From positions 434,001 through 498,000 of the forward strand of contig CAUEEP010000222.1 in the NCBI GenBank assembly GCA_958450365.1: a stretch of DNA of 64,000 nucleotides. The letters run 5' to 3'. This document shows positions 52,509-62,830 of the stretch, piece after piece (within the stretch, counting starts at the first letter, position 1; every line of letters begins with the position of its first letter). Below the pieces are notes generated by a model, which saw only the letters and a program-made list of their open reading frames with translations, was not told where the DNA came from and ran no database searches. Position numbers and translations under genes: made by a program. This stretch comes from Mesorhabditis belari (lineage: Eukaryota > Nematoda > Chromadorea > Rhabditida > Rhabditidae).

Positions 52509-53519
52509 AGAAATGTTGATAAAACTAAGAAATGAATATCTGGGATTATGCTGTGAGCTCCAGATCTGCCAATAGTGTTTCTAGTTTTCTGGAATATTGA
52601 TTTAAACTCGATTTATAGACGTGATCAGTGATCACCTCGAAATAATGATTTCTTTTTGAGATTTTGAGAAAATAATGCGAGTTTTGGCCAAGCTGGAAGT
52701 CATTTTAGAAAACAAAGTAAGAAATGGAGTTGGAATGTTGAAAACTTTGAAGGCACATTTCTTCAAATTGACTGGACAAGGAAAAATGAAAATTTTAGAG
52801 AAATTGATATAAAATTAACTCAAATAAGTAAAAGCTGGATGTCACGAAAAAGATTTTTCATAGAAAACAGAATTTTTGTGATTTTTAGAAATGATTGGCT
52901 GGAGATTTGGGACTGCTTATCTTTTTGTGGAAAAGACTGCGATTCTGCCTAAACCGTGCCTCAAATAGTCAATGCTGGAGATCACGGCGATCAGAGAAAA
53001 CGCTAGATTGGGAGAAAATTGGGACAGAGAAAATTGGAGAAAATTTTTCTGTTAGAGACAAAGAAAAGACGAATTTGAGAAAACAGGAGAGAACAATTCT
53101 CTGATAAACACTTTTTAATGACACATTGGAGAGCTTCGATGACGTCCAGGTAAGGGAAAGGAATCGTTTTCAGGAAAATAAGCCCATAAGGCGAGCATAA
53201 GCCGGGCTGAGTGGTGTGAAATTGGATGATATCATAGGACTGGTTGAAATTCTCGGCTATTTTCGGGAAAAGTCTCGGTTTTTGTGAATGCGGGCGTCGA
53301 ATTGTCATGCACGGGAGTGTTATATCGAAGAAATTTCAGGAAATGATGAATTCTGAAAATCCGGCTTTTTGGGGTACGGTAGTCGGATCAAGAAATAGAA
53401 TCTAGCCTTTACTAAGCTTTTTAGTCTACTGTAGCTCCTGTAGCTCTTCTTAGCTTTCAGATACCTTAATTTCCGTGGAAATCCCTATTTTTCAATGTTT
53501 TTGTATCATTTTTATACTA

Positions 53520-54060
53520 CTTTTGGCTCAAGCACTTACCATAATTTGAGAATGGCTAAAATTAGAGACAATGAGGCAATCTTGTGGCTAGATAAGTTGC
53601 TAGGAGGTGATCCTGGAAGTCACAGAAGATGCTGACAAATCTAGAAATTGAAAATTCTTCATTTTTACGCTACTTTTGGCCCAAGCTCTTACCATAATTT
53701 GAGATTGGCTAAAATTAGAGCTAATGAGGCAATCTTGGGGCTAGATAAGTTGCTAGGAGGTGATCCTGGAAGTCACAGAAGATGCTGACAAATCAAGAAA
53801 TTACGATTTGAGCAAATTACTTTTTTACGCTACAAGCACCCACCATAATTTGAGAATGGCTAAAATTAGAGATAATGAGGCAATCTTGAGGCTAAATAAG
53901 TTGCTAGGAGGTGATCCTGGAAGTCACAGAAGATGCTGACAAATCTAGAAATTGAAAACAGCTATGTACCCGGGTGGCCGAGTGGCTAGCACGCTTGGCT
54001 CTTGATCTGAGCTTCCGATCTGGGGGTCCGGGTTCGAATCCCGCCACCGCCAAAATCTTC
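53520..54060. repeat. tandem ~152-bp units plus tRNA-like copy; left arm of an inverted repeat
   Basis: Three units with CATAATTTGAGAATGGCTAA and GTGATCCTGGAAGTCACAGA; boxes start at 53613, 53766 and 53917 (153, 151). A tRNA-like element follows. The block from about 53700 on is repeated inverted at 55245-55565. Confidence 0.85.
53965..54051 (+). pseudogene. tRNA-like element with long variable region
   Basis: GGTGGCCGAGTGGCTAGCAC and CCGGGTTCGAATCCCGCC. The long middle part (about 50 bases between A and B boxes) recalls class II tRNAs. Forward box 48 bases upstream (53917). Acceptor stem not evident. Inverted copy at 55246-55328. Confidence 0.5.
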
Positions 54061-54452
54061 CTACTCATCAGAAACAACAAAATTTAAGTCTGATGCGTTC
54101 CAGATTAGCCTTTCAAGTGATTCATCTTTTCAAGTTTTCCGAATTATTCGTTAAAATTCGCGCCGACTCATTTTTTTCCGGTTATTTGTAGTTTTATGAC
54201 TGAAAAGAGCGATCAGGTGCTAAAATCTTTATGCGATTTCCGGGAAGAACTCTGATTCGAGCAAATAAAGACAGAAATTACATTCAGAATCAGAAAAAAA
54301 CCCGGTTGATTGGGCAAAATTTCATCATTTTCATGATTGAGTCAAAATTTTGCAGGAATATTGAGAAATGAGTCATTTTTAATTGATTTTTGAAAGATCT
54401 GGAAGTCACCGCACAGAAATTTTCGACTTTTGGAGAGTTTTGAGGGAGTTGG

Positions 54453-54500
54453 CTGCACAAGGATTCGAACTCGGACCCTTCGAGCGAGAGCCAACTGGTA
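54453..54500 (-). pseudogene. truncated tRNA-like element
   Basis: On the - strand the B box GAGTTCGAATCC and GGCTCTCGCTCG remain; the A-box half is missing. Confidence 0.4.
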
Positions 54501-54732
54501 TTCTGCTTATTTTCATCCAAAAACGGTTTTAAAACCTCCTGTGACCTCCAGGATTCACAAAAAAACACTTTCTTTTAGCTGAATATCTTTAGTTTCAGTG
54601 AGTTTTTGGAGGATCAATGTTCGGCTCAATAATGGTCGAAAAATAGAGAAAATCCAGGATAACAACTTATTTTTGTGCAAGCTGGAAGTCACAGAAGCTA
54701 TAGAAATCATTAGAAAACGAATCTAATAAAAT

Positions 54733-54805
54733 TTCTCGGTGGTGTAATGGTTAGCGAGCCAGGCTACCAGTCGAAAGGTCGAGGGTTCGACTCCCGGAAG
54801 GGCAA
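54733..54805 (+). pseudogene. tRNA-like element
   Basis: GGTGGTGTAATGGTTAGCGA and GGGTTCGACTCCCGG, with an intact A box resembling tRNA-Asp/Glu. Forward box CTGGAAGTCACAG about 53 bases upstream. Acceptor ends do not pair. Confidence 0.55.
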
Positions 54806-55244
54806 AATTTTTCCAAAAGTCGTTTTTTTCTTCGGAAACGTTTTAAACGTGTTTAAAATTGAGGGAAATGAGAATTTGGATGAAAGGAAGATCATTTCGA
54901 GCGGGCTAAAGATCATTAACTTTTTGCTAAAGGATCCATGGGAAATGGGAATTTTTTCCCATTAATCCCTCAACTTTCGCATTCCATTTTTCATCCATTT
55001 ACTCAAAAAGAGAAATAGATAATGGAAACTCTCTAGAATTCTTGAAAAATTTGAAAGAAAAGTGAAAAAAGAATTCTTGAAAAATTTGAAAAAAAATAGA
55101 AAAATTTGGCTAAATTTTGCAGGAATTTTCATTGAATTTAATGAAAAATTTCTTCAAAAACATCATTTTATTTCATAGAATTGACGTCTATATCATTCCA
55201 AAATAGAAAAAAGATCAAAAAACAGAGTTTTATAAAAGTTGAGC

Positions 55245-55570
55245 AGGCAAGCGGACTCGAACCCGGACCCCCCAGATCGGAAGCTCAGATCAAGAGCCAA
55301 GCGTGCTAGCCACTCGGCCACCCGGGTACATAGCTGTTTTCAATTTCTAGATTTGTCAGCAGATTCTGTGACTTCCAGGATCACCTCCTGGCAACTTATC
55401 TAGCCCCAAGATTGCCGCATTGTCTCTAATTTTAGCCATTCTCAAATTATGGTAGGTGCTTGGTCCAAAAGTAGCGTCAAAATGACCAATTTTCAATTTC
55501 TAGATTTGTCAGCATCTTCTGTGACTTCCAGAATCACCTCCTAGCAACTTCTCTAGTCCCAAGATTGCGC
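55245..55570. repeat. right arm of the 53.5/55.5-kb inverted repeat
   Basis: Inverted copy of 53700-54050: tRNA-like (- strand, 55246-55328), then GTACATAGCTGTTTTCAATT, then two inverted boxes CTGTGACTTCCAG (about 55366 and 55519, ~153 apart). The 1.2-kb spacer contains other tRNA-like copies and no gene. Confidence 0.85.
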
Positions 55571-56130
55571 TTTAGCACGAGAAATTCGAGCAGTCCCAGA
55601 AATCGGTGTCAAACTTGGCTAGACATCGAATTTTTGCACAGAAAAAGTGAAAGTATGATAAAAAAAGCTGTGTTTTCTTTGGTTTTATAGTCTTTTGGAT
55701 AAAAAAAGAGCCTGAAAATTGAACCCAATCAGGTGAAAACTTTAGAAAACAGATGGAAATTTTTTCTCGAAAATTGAAAAATTTCTGATTTTTGCACATT
55801 AGAGAAAAAAGCTAATTTATTGAAATCTAAGAAATCTTTGCACATTTTTGAACTTTTGGAAGCCTAAGAATGAATTTAGAACGAGAAAAGGTGAAAATGA
55901 AATCGTTTGAAAACAAAAAAACGTGATTCTAGACATTAACTAGACATTCATTTTGAGTTTTGATTTTTTAAGATCAATCACCCAACCAATAGCTTTCTTT
56001 GCTCGCGTGCCTTCCAGATAAAACAAAAATATGAAAATTATTTAGATTGCTTCAAAGAAACTCGAATTATAACGTCGAATTCTGATCTGGGTAGAACAGA
56101 CGTACAGGACAGAATGAAAAATTTGATCAT
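55570..56130. other. AT-rich spacer
   Basis: No gene or tandem array seen. One box-like GTGCCTTCCAG near 56010. Confidence 0.5.
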
Positions 56131-57230
56131 CTTCTGTGACATCCAACTAGAATATAGCTAAAATCCTAGACAGCTTATCCCTTCTGGAACAAGAGTTATG
56201 CCGGCAAGGAATTTCGCACCTAAGCCTGGTTGGAATTTTCGGCCAGCACCCCTTTGTCATATGTCGTTTAGAGCAAATCAACTATGGGGAATCCGAAAAT
56301 TCAATTATTTTCGAAGGCTGGCTTTGAAAATCCCGGTGAAAGGTGAAAAATTTGCATATATCGCTTGGAGCTTATCTAATCGAAAAATGGATGTGATTTT
56401 TGGATTCCTGATAGTCGATTTGCTTTAAACGACATACGGCACGGGGGTGCTGGGCGGGAATTTCAGCCAGGCAATTTCAAGGTCCGGTTCAATTACGCAA
56501 CTTTGTCTAAAAACAGTAATTCCGAAATTCCGAAATGTAGAAATTTGATCAATTCAAGCTTTGCTGTGACCTCCAACTTAGATTTACCCAAAATATTAGA
56601 AAGCCTACTCCTTCTAGAACAAGAGTTACACCGCCAAGCAGTTTTGCTTAAAAAGTGCCTGACTGAAATTTCGAAATGCTCAAATTTGATTAATCCAATC
56701 TTTAGTGTGACATACAACTAGAATATAGCCAAAATATTGGAAAGCCTACTCTTTCTAGAACAAGAATTACGTTGGTAAGGAGTTCCGCCCCAAAAGTGTC
56801 TGATGAAAAATTGTAGCTACAATACCCGCTACAATCTGAAATTTTGTGGTGACATCCAATTTAGATTTAGCCAAAATATCGTAAAGCCTACTCCTTCTAG
56901 AATAAGAGTTACGCCGGTAGGGAGCTTTGCTCGAAAAGTGCTTGAATGAAACTTTTAGCTGATGTTCCCCAATCAATGGCTTTGCTCGTGTGCCTTCCAG
57001 ATAAGCCAAAAATATGAAAATCATCTAGATTTTTCTAGGGAAACTCGAGTTATAGCTTCGAGTTCTGACCTAGGTGCACAGGCATTTGCGTAACTGAACT
57101 TGGCAGGTTCTCAATTAATAGCTTTGCTAGTGTGCCTTCCAGATGAGCCAAAAATGTGAAAAATATCTAGATTGTTCTAGGGAAACTTGAGTTATAGCGT
57201 TCTAAGCATTCTCTGAGCCGAAAGTCAGGT
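56130..57230. repeat. foldback family copy and GTGTGCCTTCCAG repeats
   Basis: 56130-56520 is an inverted-orientation copy of the 48.3/50.5-kb family. 56520-56960 repeats TAGAATATAGCCAAAATATT, CTACTCCTTCTAGAACAAGA and GTGACATCCAACT. 56970-57230 carries two copies of CTTGCTCGTGTGCCTTCCAG type units. A parallel order occurs at 59840-60720. Confidence 0.75.
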
Positions 57231-57239
57231 ACTGTAGTT

Positions 57240-57545
57240 GGGAATCTAACTTTTAAGCAATTCATGGCAAGTCCTGGATATCACAGTAAACATTAGCATT
57301 GTTAAAAGTTCGGGTTACTGTAGGGAATTAGTTGGGGTAGTGTAGTCAGCTACTGTAGTCAGGTACTGTAGTTGGCGACTGTAGAACTGTAGAACCGGCG
57401 GCTTTCTTTAATTCGTAGCTTACTGTGGCATCCAACTAAGCAAACGCCAAAGTTTCAGCGAATTTCATCAACCCAACAATGAGCTAGGGCCTCGATCGCG
57501 TTCATCGTAATTTAAGGCGAACGATGGAGGCTAGATGGATAATTT
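57240..57545. repeat. inverted repeat with 59330-59660
   Basis: Shares GCGTTCATCGTAATTTAA, GTCAGGTACTGTAGTTGG-type CTGTAGT runs and the box CTGGATATCACAG with the reverse complement of 59330-59660. It joins directly to the left arm of the larger inverted duplication. Confidence 0.8.
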
Positions 57546-57592
57546 TTCGAAATCCTTGCATCCTGGAGGTCACTATAGAAATCCTATTACAG

Positions 57593-58289
57593 GGCGTCAC
57601 TCTGATGTCGATCGGAATCGTGCTGACGTTGCTGGGCTGCGTGTCGTGGGTGTCGCGCTTCATGCTACACGATTGCCTGGCAAGGTGGGTTTTTTGGTGG
57701 CAATCATTGAGGTGCTATCCAGCTTGGAGATTTCTTAAATCAAAGCCGTAAAATCATTGCGGATTCTCGAAAAATCGACCCAGTCCTGAAACCTTTGAGT
57801 CAAATTTCAACTTTTGAGCCAATTTTGGTGTTTAAAGTTTTGAAATCAAAAAAATAGCTAACGTGCGCTCCAGTTTCGTCAAATATTAACACAAAAGATT
57901 TATCGCTTTATTAATTTGCAAAATTTCAGGGTCTACTCTCATATGAAGGCGGCTCCAGTGAAAGAGGCGCAACGGCGGCGAGCAAAACGGCTGTGAGTGG
58001 CTGATTTGAGTCAAGAATCGAATTCTGTAAACAGTTTAGCCCTTTTTTGGCTCAAGTACAGCACCTGGGCAGATGTAAAATGGGGATTTAAGGAAAAATT
58101 TGACGAAGATATGAGTTCAACGCTTGTAATCGCTCATCCTTATCCGAAACTCGATAATTTTTGCGTTTCTCTCTGATCTGGAACGCACAACACAATTCCT
58201 GAGAATTAGATTTTGATTTACTGACATTTGCGTTACTTGGCTAGATTAGTGTCACCGTCGCGCCGCCGCCGGGTACCCAAGTACCTAAG
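57593..58289 (+). CDS. unrecognised membrane-protein gene, 3' exons (copy A)
   Basis: Three exons in consistent phase: 57593-57684, 57930-57992, 58250-58289. The first encodes a likely membrane span (MSIGIVLTLLGCVSWVS) followed by RFMLHDCLA. The second is basic (VKEAQRRRAKRL). The third is Pro-rich (VTVAPPPGTQVPK) and ends at donor GTGAGC. I do not recognise the family. No 5' exon was found: the sequence upstream of the first acceptor belongs to another inverted repeat, so this copy may be 5'-truncated. Downstream, two decayed copies of the third exon region follow (about 58400 and 58540). Exons 1 and 2 are identical to copy B at the right end of the window, though the introns differ, suggesting selection or gene conversion. 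The end of the coding sequence is unknown. Confidence 0.55.
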
Positions 58290-58687
58290 GTGAGCAAATG
58301 CTGATTCTATGATTATGAAACACTAGCGTGACATCCAGATTGACCATTTTGGTTTTTAAACAACCGGATCATCCTACAAAGTATGTCAGAAAACACCCAG
58401 CTACCGTCCGGCTCCTTACCCAAGTGCCTAAATTGCTTAAATGATGATTCTATGATTTCGAAAATCTAGTGTGACATCCAGCTTAGCCATTTTGGCCTTT
58501 AAACAACTGGATTGTCGTACAAGGTAGCCCAAAGAATACCCAGCTACCGTCTGGCTTAATTACCCAAGTGCCTAAGTCGCTCATTCCTATTCAAATCTCG
58601 ATAATTTTTGCGTTTCTCTCTGATCTGGAAGGCACAGCACAATTCCTGGCAATTAGATTTTTGATTTATCTAAATCTACTGGAGCTA

Positions 58688-58745
58688 GGTCCGGTCGGGG
58701 AGTCGAACCCGTGGGCGAAAGAGGCCGCTCGCCCGGTAATATACA
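58688..58745 (-). pseudogene. tRNA-like 3' half
   Basis: On the - strand: ACCGGGCGAGCGG... then GGGTTCGACTCCCCGACC. The same half occurs at about 52117-52169 and 62766-62829, where it is joined to a GGCGCAGTGG A-box half. Here that half is absent because the inverted duplication ends within it. Confidence 0.55.
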
Positions 58746-58760
58746 GTATCAGTTCTTTCC

Positions 58761-58842
58761 TTGCATGGCCGAGTGGCTACATCGATAGTCTCTAAAGCGA
58801 TAGCGAGGCTAAACCTCGAGGGTTCGATCCCCCCGGCTGTCA
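58761..58842 (+). pseudogene. tRNA-like element, class II-like
   Basis: GCATGGCCGAGTGGCTACATC, a variable-arm hairpin CGAGG/CCTCG, and GGGTTCGATCCCCC with four of five T-stem pairs. Resembles Ser/Leu tRNAs with a long variable arm, but the acceptor ends do not pair and the anticodon stem is poor. An inverted box GTGACCTCCAG follows at about 58891-58901. Confidence 0.5.
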
Positions 58843-59130
58843 TCAATTTCAAATTGGTCCAAATTCTTTTCTAAAACTTTTAAAATGTGTAGTGACCTCC
58901 AGATCTTACAATTTTCTTTCTAAAAAAGACAATTGTTGAGCCAGATCTGCGGAAAGAGGCAGAGAAAGGAAAAAGGGGTTTAAACGGTGAAAACGATGAA
59001 AAAGATGAAAAATTAGTGAATTTATGGGATTCCAGGGGTTTATAGAAGTGTAATAAAGAAGATAAATGGAGATTTTTCGAGGATTTGACTGTTTTATTGA
59101 CAGATTTCACAAGTTTTTAATGAAATTTCC

Positions 59131-61492
59131 TCATTTTTGCTCTTTTTCGTTTGTTTCGATCTCTTCTTGTTCGATTCTTTTTTGAAAATTGATCATTTGA
59201 TGATTGGCGATGCGACGCATTACATCGAAACCGGTGACTGCCTGAAAAATTTTAGTTTTTGATCAATTACCAAGGGTACTGTAGCCGAATAATGTAACCT
59301 AAAGATAATGCCTGCTTTTGAGTAATCAGATTTCTATAGTGACCTCCAGGATGTAAGGATTTCGAAAAATTATCTATCTAGCCTCCATCGTTCGCTTTAA
59401 ATTACGATGAACGCGTTCGACGCCCTAGCTGATTGTTGGGTTGATGAAATTTGTCAAAACTTTGGCGTTTGCTTAGTTGGATGTCACAGTAGGCTACGAA
59501 TTAAAGAAAGCCGCCGGTTCTACAGTTCTACAGTCGCCAACTACAGTACCCGACTACAGTACCCGACTACAGTACCCCAACTAATTCCCTACAGTAACCC
59601 GAACTTCTAACAATGCTAATGTTTACTGTGACATCCAGAACTTGCCATGAATTGCTTAAAAGTTAGATTCCCAACCTCGCCGATGAGGAAAATGATGTGA
59701 ATCCCGTAGACAGCTTTCTCGAGGGGAAGTGGTCGGATATCGGCGTTGAAGAGGAGAAAAAGCGAAAGGGGTAGCTGGATGAGGAGAGAGGTGATCCAGA
59801 AACCGGAAAGCGCTGGGATCTGGAATGAGGTATGGTTATTGTAGCTAAAAATTTCGACCAGGCAAAAGTGCCTGCTTCAACTTTGACCCAAAACCCCCCG
59901 TGTTTAGTGTCGTTTAAAGGTTCTTGGCTATGGGGAACCCGAAAATTCAATTATTTTAAAAGGTTGGCTTTGAAAATCCCGGTGAAAGGTAAAAAAATTG
60001 CATATGTCGCTTGAAGTTTATCTAATCGAAAAATGGATGTGATTTTTGGATTCCTGATGGCCGATTTGCTTTAAACGGCATACGGCACAGGGGTGTTGGG
60101 CGGGAATTTCAGCCAGGCACTTTCCAGGTCCGGTTCAATTACGCAACTTTGTGCAAACACAGTAATTCCGAAATTGCGAGATGCAAAAATTTAGTCAATC
60201 TAAACTTTGCTGTGACATCCAACTAGAATATAACCAAAATCCTAGACAGCTTATCCCTTCTAGAACAAGAGTTATGCCGGCAGGGAGTTTTGCTCGAAAA
60301 GTGCTTGAAAGAAAATTGCATCTACAATACCCGCTATAATCTGAAATTTTCTAGTGACATCCAATTTAGATTTAGCCAAAATATTAGAACGCCTACTCCT
60401 TCTAGAACAAGAGTTACGCCAGCAGGGAGTTTTGCTCGAAAAGTGCTTGAATGAAACTTTTAGCTGGTGTCACTCAATCAATGGCTTTTCTCGTGTGCCT
60501 TCCAGATAAGCCAAAAATTTGAAAATTATCTAGATTTTCCTAGGGAAACTCGAGTTATAGCTTCGAGTTCTGACCTAGGTGCACAAGCACTTGCGTAATT
60601 GAACCGGGCAGGTTCCCAACGAATGGCTTTGCTGGTGTGCCTTCCAGATGAGCGAAAAATGTGAAAAATGATCTAGATTCTTCCAAAGAAACTGGAGTTA
60701 TAGCGTTATATTCGTTCTCCGCGGTGTACTTTGTGCTTTAATGTAAACGCTAGCTTTGTGAAGCTACAAACCTTTTCCCCCAGATTCCCGTAGTAGCCGA
60801 GCAAAAGTCGAACGCATTCAACGATACAGAAAACGATAAAAATCGAGATGAGAAGCACTTGATACGTGACAGACAAGAGGGAGTACTGTAAAGGGGTACC
60901 GTAGATTTATTAGCAGGCTAATAGTACGGTAGATAGTAGATTTTAGCTTTAAATTACCTTTACGACGAAACAAGAGACTCCAAAAATGAGCAAAACCGGC
61001 ATAAAGTAAACGTTGAAATGGAGGAAAGCCTGCAGACCGAGACTCGTTAAACGCTCTGGAATCGATTTTTAACTTCATAGATCTTTCCTATGACATCCAG
61101 AATTCACTATAGAATTCTTGGAATTTTGAAAAAAACATCAAATTCGCTTAAAATCTTTGCGATTAGAGATCACTGGGAAATAGGCGATTGTATGAAAAAT
61201 TGAGCACTAAGAAAACGCTATCTGCCAATCTGGAAGTCACCCAACACAATACGATATTTACTGAATAAATTTAAACAAATTTTTTCGTGGCCAAGTGGTT
61301 AGTGCGCTGGTTTCTCGATCCAAGGTACCCGGGTTCGAGTCCGCGAGCTGCCAAATGGTTTTTTTTTATTGTTATTTCTTTATTTCTTTTCTTTATTTCC
61401 CTTTTCTCTGTCCATCGTTTACCTCGTTGCTCGATTTTTGCGCGCTTGCTGACAAAACCGCGAATAATTTGCGCTTTTTCATCGTCGTCCAT
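59131..61492 (-). CDS. tmem-17: TMEM-17, ciliary transition-zone membrane protein
   Basis: Exons on the - strand: 61492-61423, 61055-60958, 60885-60772, 59819-59676, 59241-59131, joining in phase to 178 residues plus TGA. Four hydrophobic spans are visible: LLIFGVSCFVV (after GLQAFLHFNVYF), LLISIFIVFCIV, ITSLLIQLPLSLFLLF and AVYGIHIIFLIG. Hallmarks of the TMEM17 family are ECVRLLLGYYGNLGEK before span 3, LSGFWITSLLIQLPL, and PLEKAVYGIHIIF. TMEM17 belongs to the MKS module of the ciliary transition zone, the gate at the cilium base; in nematodes it acts in sensory neurons. The C-terminus is charged (QKRIEQEEIETNEK). Acceptor TTTTCAG lies nine bases before the ATG. It sits in the spacer of a large inverted duplication and intron 3 carries foldback repeats. 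Confidence 0.88.
59330..59660. repeat. inverted partner of 57240-57545, in tmem-17 intron 4
   Basis: Reads CTATAGTGACCTCCAGGATG ... CTAGCCTCCATCGTTCG ... GTTACTGTGACATCCAGAAC. The first 70 bases also match, in the same orientation, the right end of the window (63940-64000), so it continues the arm of the larger duplication. Confidence 0.8.
59840..60720. repeat. foldback family copy plus CTTCCAG repeats, tmem-17 intron 3
   Basis: 59860-60240 is a copy of the GTCGTTTAAAG family (compare 48.5 and 56.2 kb). 60240-60720 repeats the unit order of 56560-57230, including TAGCTTCGAGTTCTGACC. Confidence 0.8.
61283..61352 (+). pseudogene. tRNA-like element in tmem-17 intron 1
   Basis: CGTGGCCAAGTGGTTAGTGC and GGGTTCGAGTCCGC. 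TTCGTGG at the 5' end and CTGCCAA at the 3' end can form six pairs with wobbles. Box CTGGAAGTCACCC about 56 bases upstream; a T run follows. Confidence 0.5.
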
Positions 61493-61508
61493 TCAAATTT
61501 TCTGAAAA
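61493..61508 (-). promoter_or_regulatory. candidate spliced-leader acceptor of tmem-17
   Basis: On the - strand GATTTTCAG ends nine bases before the start codon at 61492. Confidence 0.5.
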
Positions 61509-62070
61509 TCGAGGAAATTTGAGAAAATTAGAGTAAAGGAAAAGGAAAAAGGGCTAAAAATAGAGTAAAGGTGAGATTTTTCCGAAAGCGATTCAGGATT
61601 TTAGTTTGTAGTGGTTGCTATGGAGACTCTAAGGCTCGAGCATCGACCATGCGGTCGGATGGCCCTTTTCTCAAAGGTAAACCTTTTAGCACATGTTGTG
61701 ACGTCCAGAATTGTCTGTAGAGTCATTAGAAATCTGCTAGAATTGTCTAGCCGCGAGGAATTGACTCGAAGTCCGAGAGGATTTTGTGCTTGATCAGAAT
61801 TTTGTATTTTCGAGGTTTTAAACATTTCTTTCCATAGCATGACATCCAGATTTATCAAAAAATTGTGTAAAATTGAGATTTCAATATTTTGATGGCGTCA
61901 AATTCGAGGTGACAGTGGCCTGTGAGCCGCTTCGACTCAACGGGAGTTGAGAAGTGGCGGTGGCCGAGCGGGAGACCGTGCCGGACATCCGAGAGCTAAA
62001 AAATAGATAAATCAGGCAATAGTAGTTTTTTGTAGTTTAGCCTTTTTTACTAAAATTTCAGCCTAACGCT
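61509..62070. other. upstream flank of tmem-17
   Basis: Holds one inverted box GTGACGTCCAG (about 61709) and one GCATGACATCCAG (about 61850), and an isolated A-box fragment GGTGGCCGAGCGGGAGACC at 61956-61976 without a B box. No exon seen. Confidence 0.5.
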
Positions 62071-62830
62071 ACTGGTTGCTTGCCAAAAAAGTGGCTTGGG
62101 TTCGACCCCAGGCCTTGAAATTTCGGTATATTGTGATCTGGAAGTCACACAAGATATTTCATGAAAAAGATTTGCGAAATCGACAAAGTACAAAATGGCG
62201 CAGTGGGATTTCAGGTTACTTGCAAAAAAGTGGCTTGGGTTCGCCGGCCAGGCCTGGAATTTCGGCATATTGTGATCTGGAAGTCACACAAGATATTTCA
62301 TGAAAAAGATTTGCGAAATCGACAAAGTACAAAATGGCGCAGTGGGATTTCAGGTTGCTGGCAAAAAAAGTGGCTTGGGTTCGAGCCCAGGCCTTGAAAT
62401 TTCGGTATATTGTGATCTGGAAGTCACACAAGATATTCCATGAAAAAGATTTGCGAAATCGACAAAGTACAGGATGGCGCAGTGGGATTTCAGGTTACTT
62501 GCAAAAAAAGTGGCTTGGGTTCGCCGCCAGGCCTTGGAATTTCGGCATATTGTGATCTGGAAGTCACACAAGATATTTCATGAAAAAGATTTGCGAAATC
62601 GACAAAGTACAAAATGGCGCAGTGGGATTTCAGGTTGCTGGCAAAAAAAGTGGCTTGGGTTCGAGCCCAGGCCTTGAAATTTCGGTATATTGTGATCTGG
62701 AAGTCACACAAGATATTCCATGAAAAAGATTTGCGAAATCGACAAAGTACAGGATGGCGCAGTGGGATTTCGGAGGATTACCGGGCGAGCGGTCTCTTTC
62801 GCCCACGGGTTCGACTCCCCGACCGGACCT
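62070..62830. repeat. tandem tRNA-like array, 140-bp unit, about five copies
   Basis: Units: GATCTGGAAGTCACACAAGA, TTGCGAAATCGACAAAGTAC, TGGCGCAGTGGGATTTCAGG, then a B-box region GGTTCGAGCCCAGGCC. Boxes start at 62138, 62277, 62417, 62557 and 62697 (139, 140, 140, 140). In two units the B box is altered to GGTTCGCCG. The last unit switches to the GGGTTCGACTCCCCGACC half and enters the right inverted arm. Two near-identical unit types alternate, so the array probably grew by 280-bp steps. Confidence 0.9.

Larger units (their letters stand above)
57545..58745. repeat. left arm of a >1.2-kb inverted duplication
   Basis: Matches the reverse complement of about 62765-64000. The arm ends inside a tRNA-like 3' half (ATTACCGGGCGAGCGG). 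Exons inside the arm are nearly identical between copies, while introns show scattered differences. Arms are separated by about 4 kb holding tmem-17. Confidence 0.9.

Noticed and set aside
58553..58640. SL RNA gene (GGCTTAATTACCCAAGT followed by GATAATTTTTGCG)
   Set aside because: It is a decayed copy of the tandemly repeated Pro-rich exon region; no donor at the expected place.
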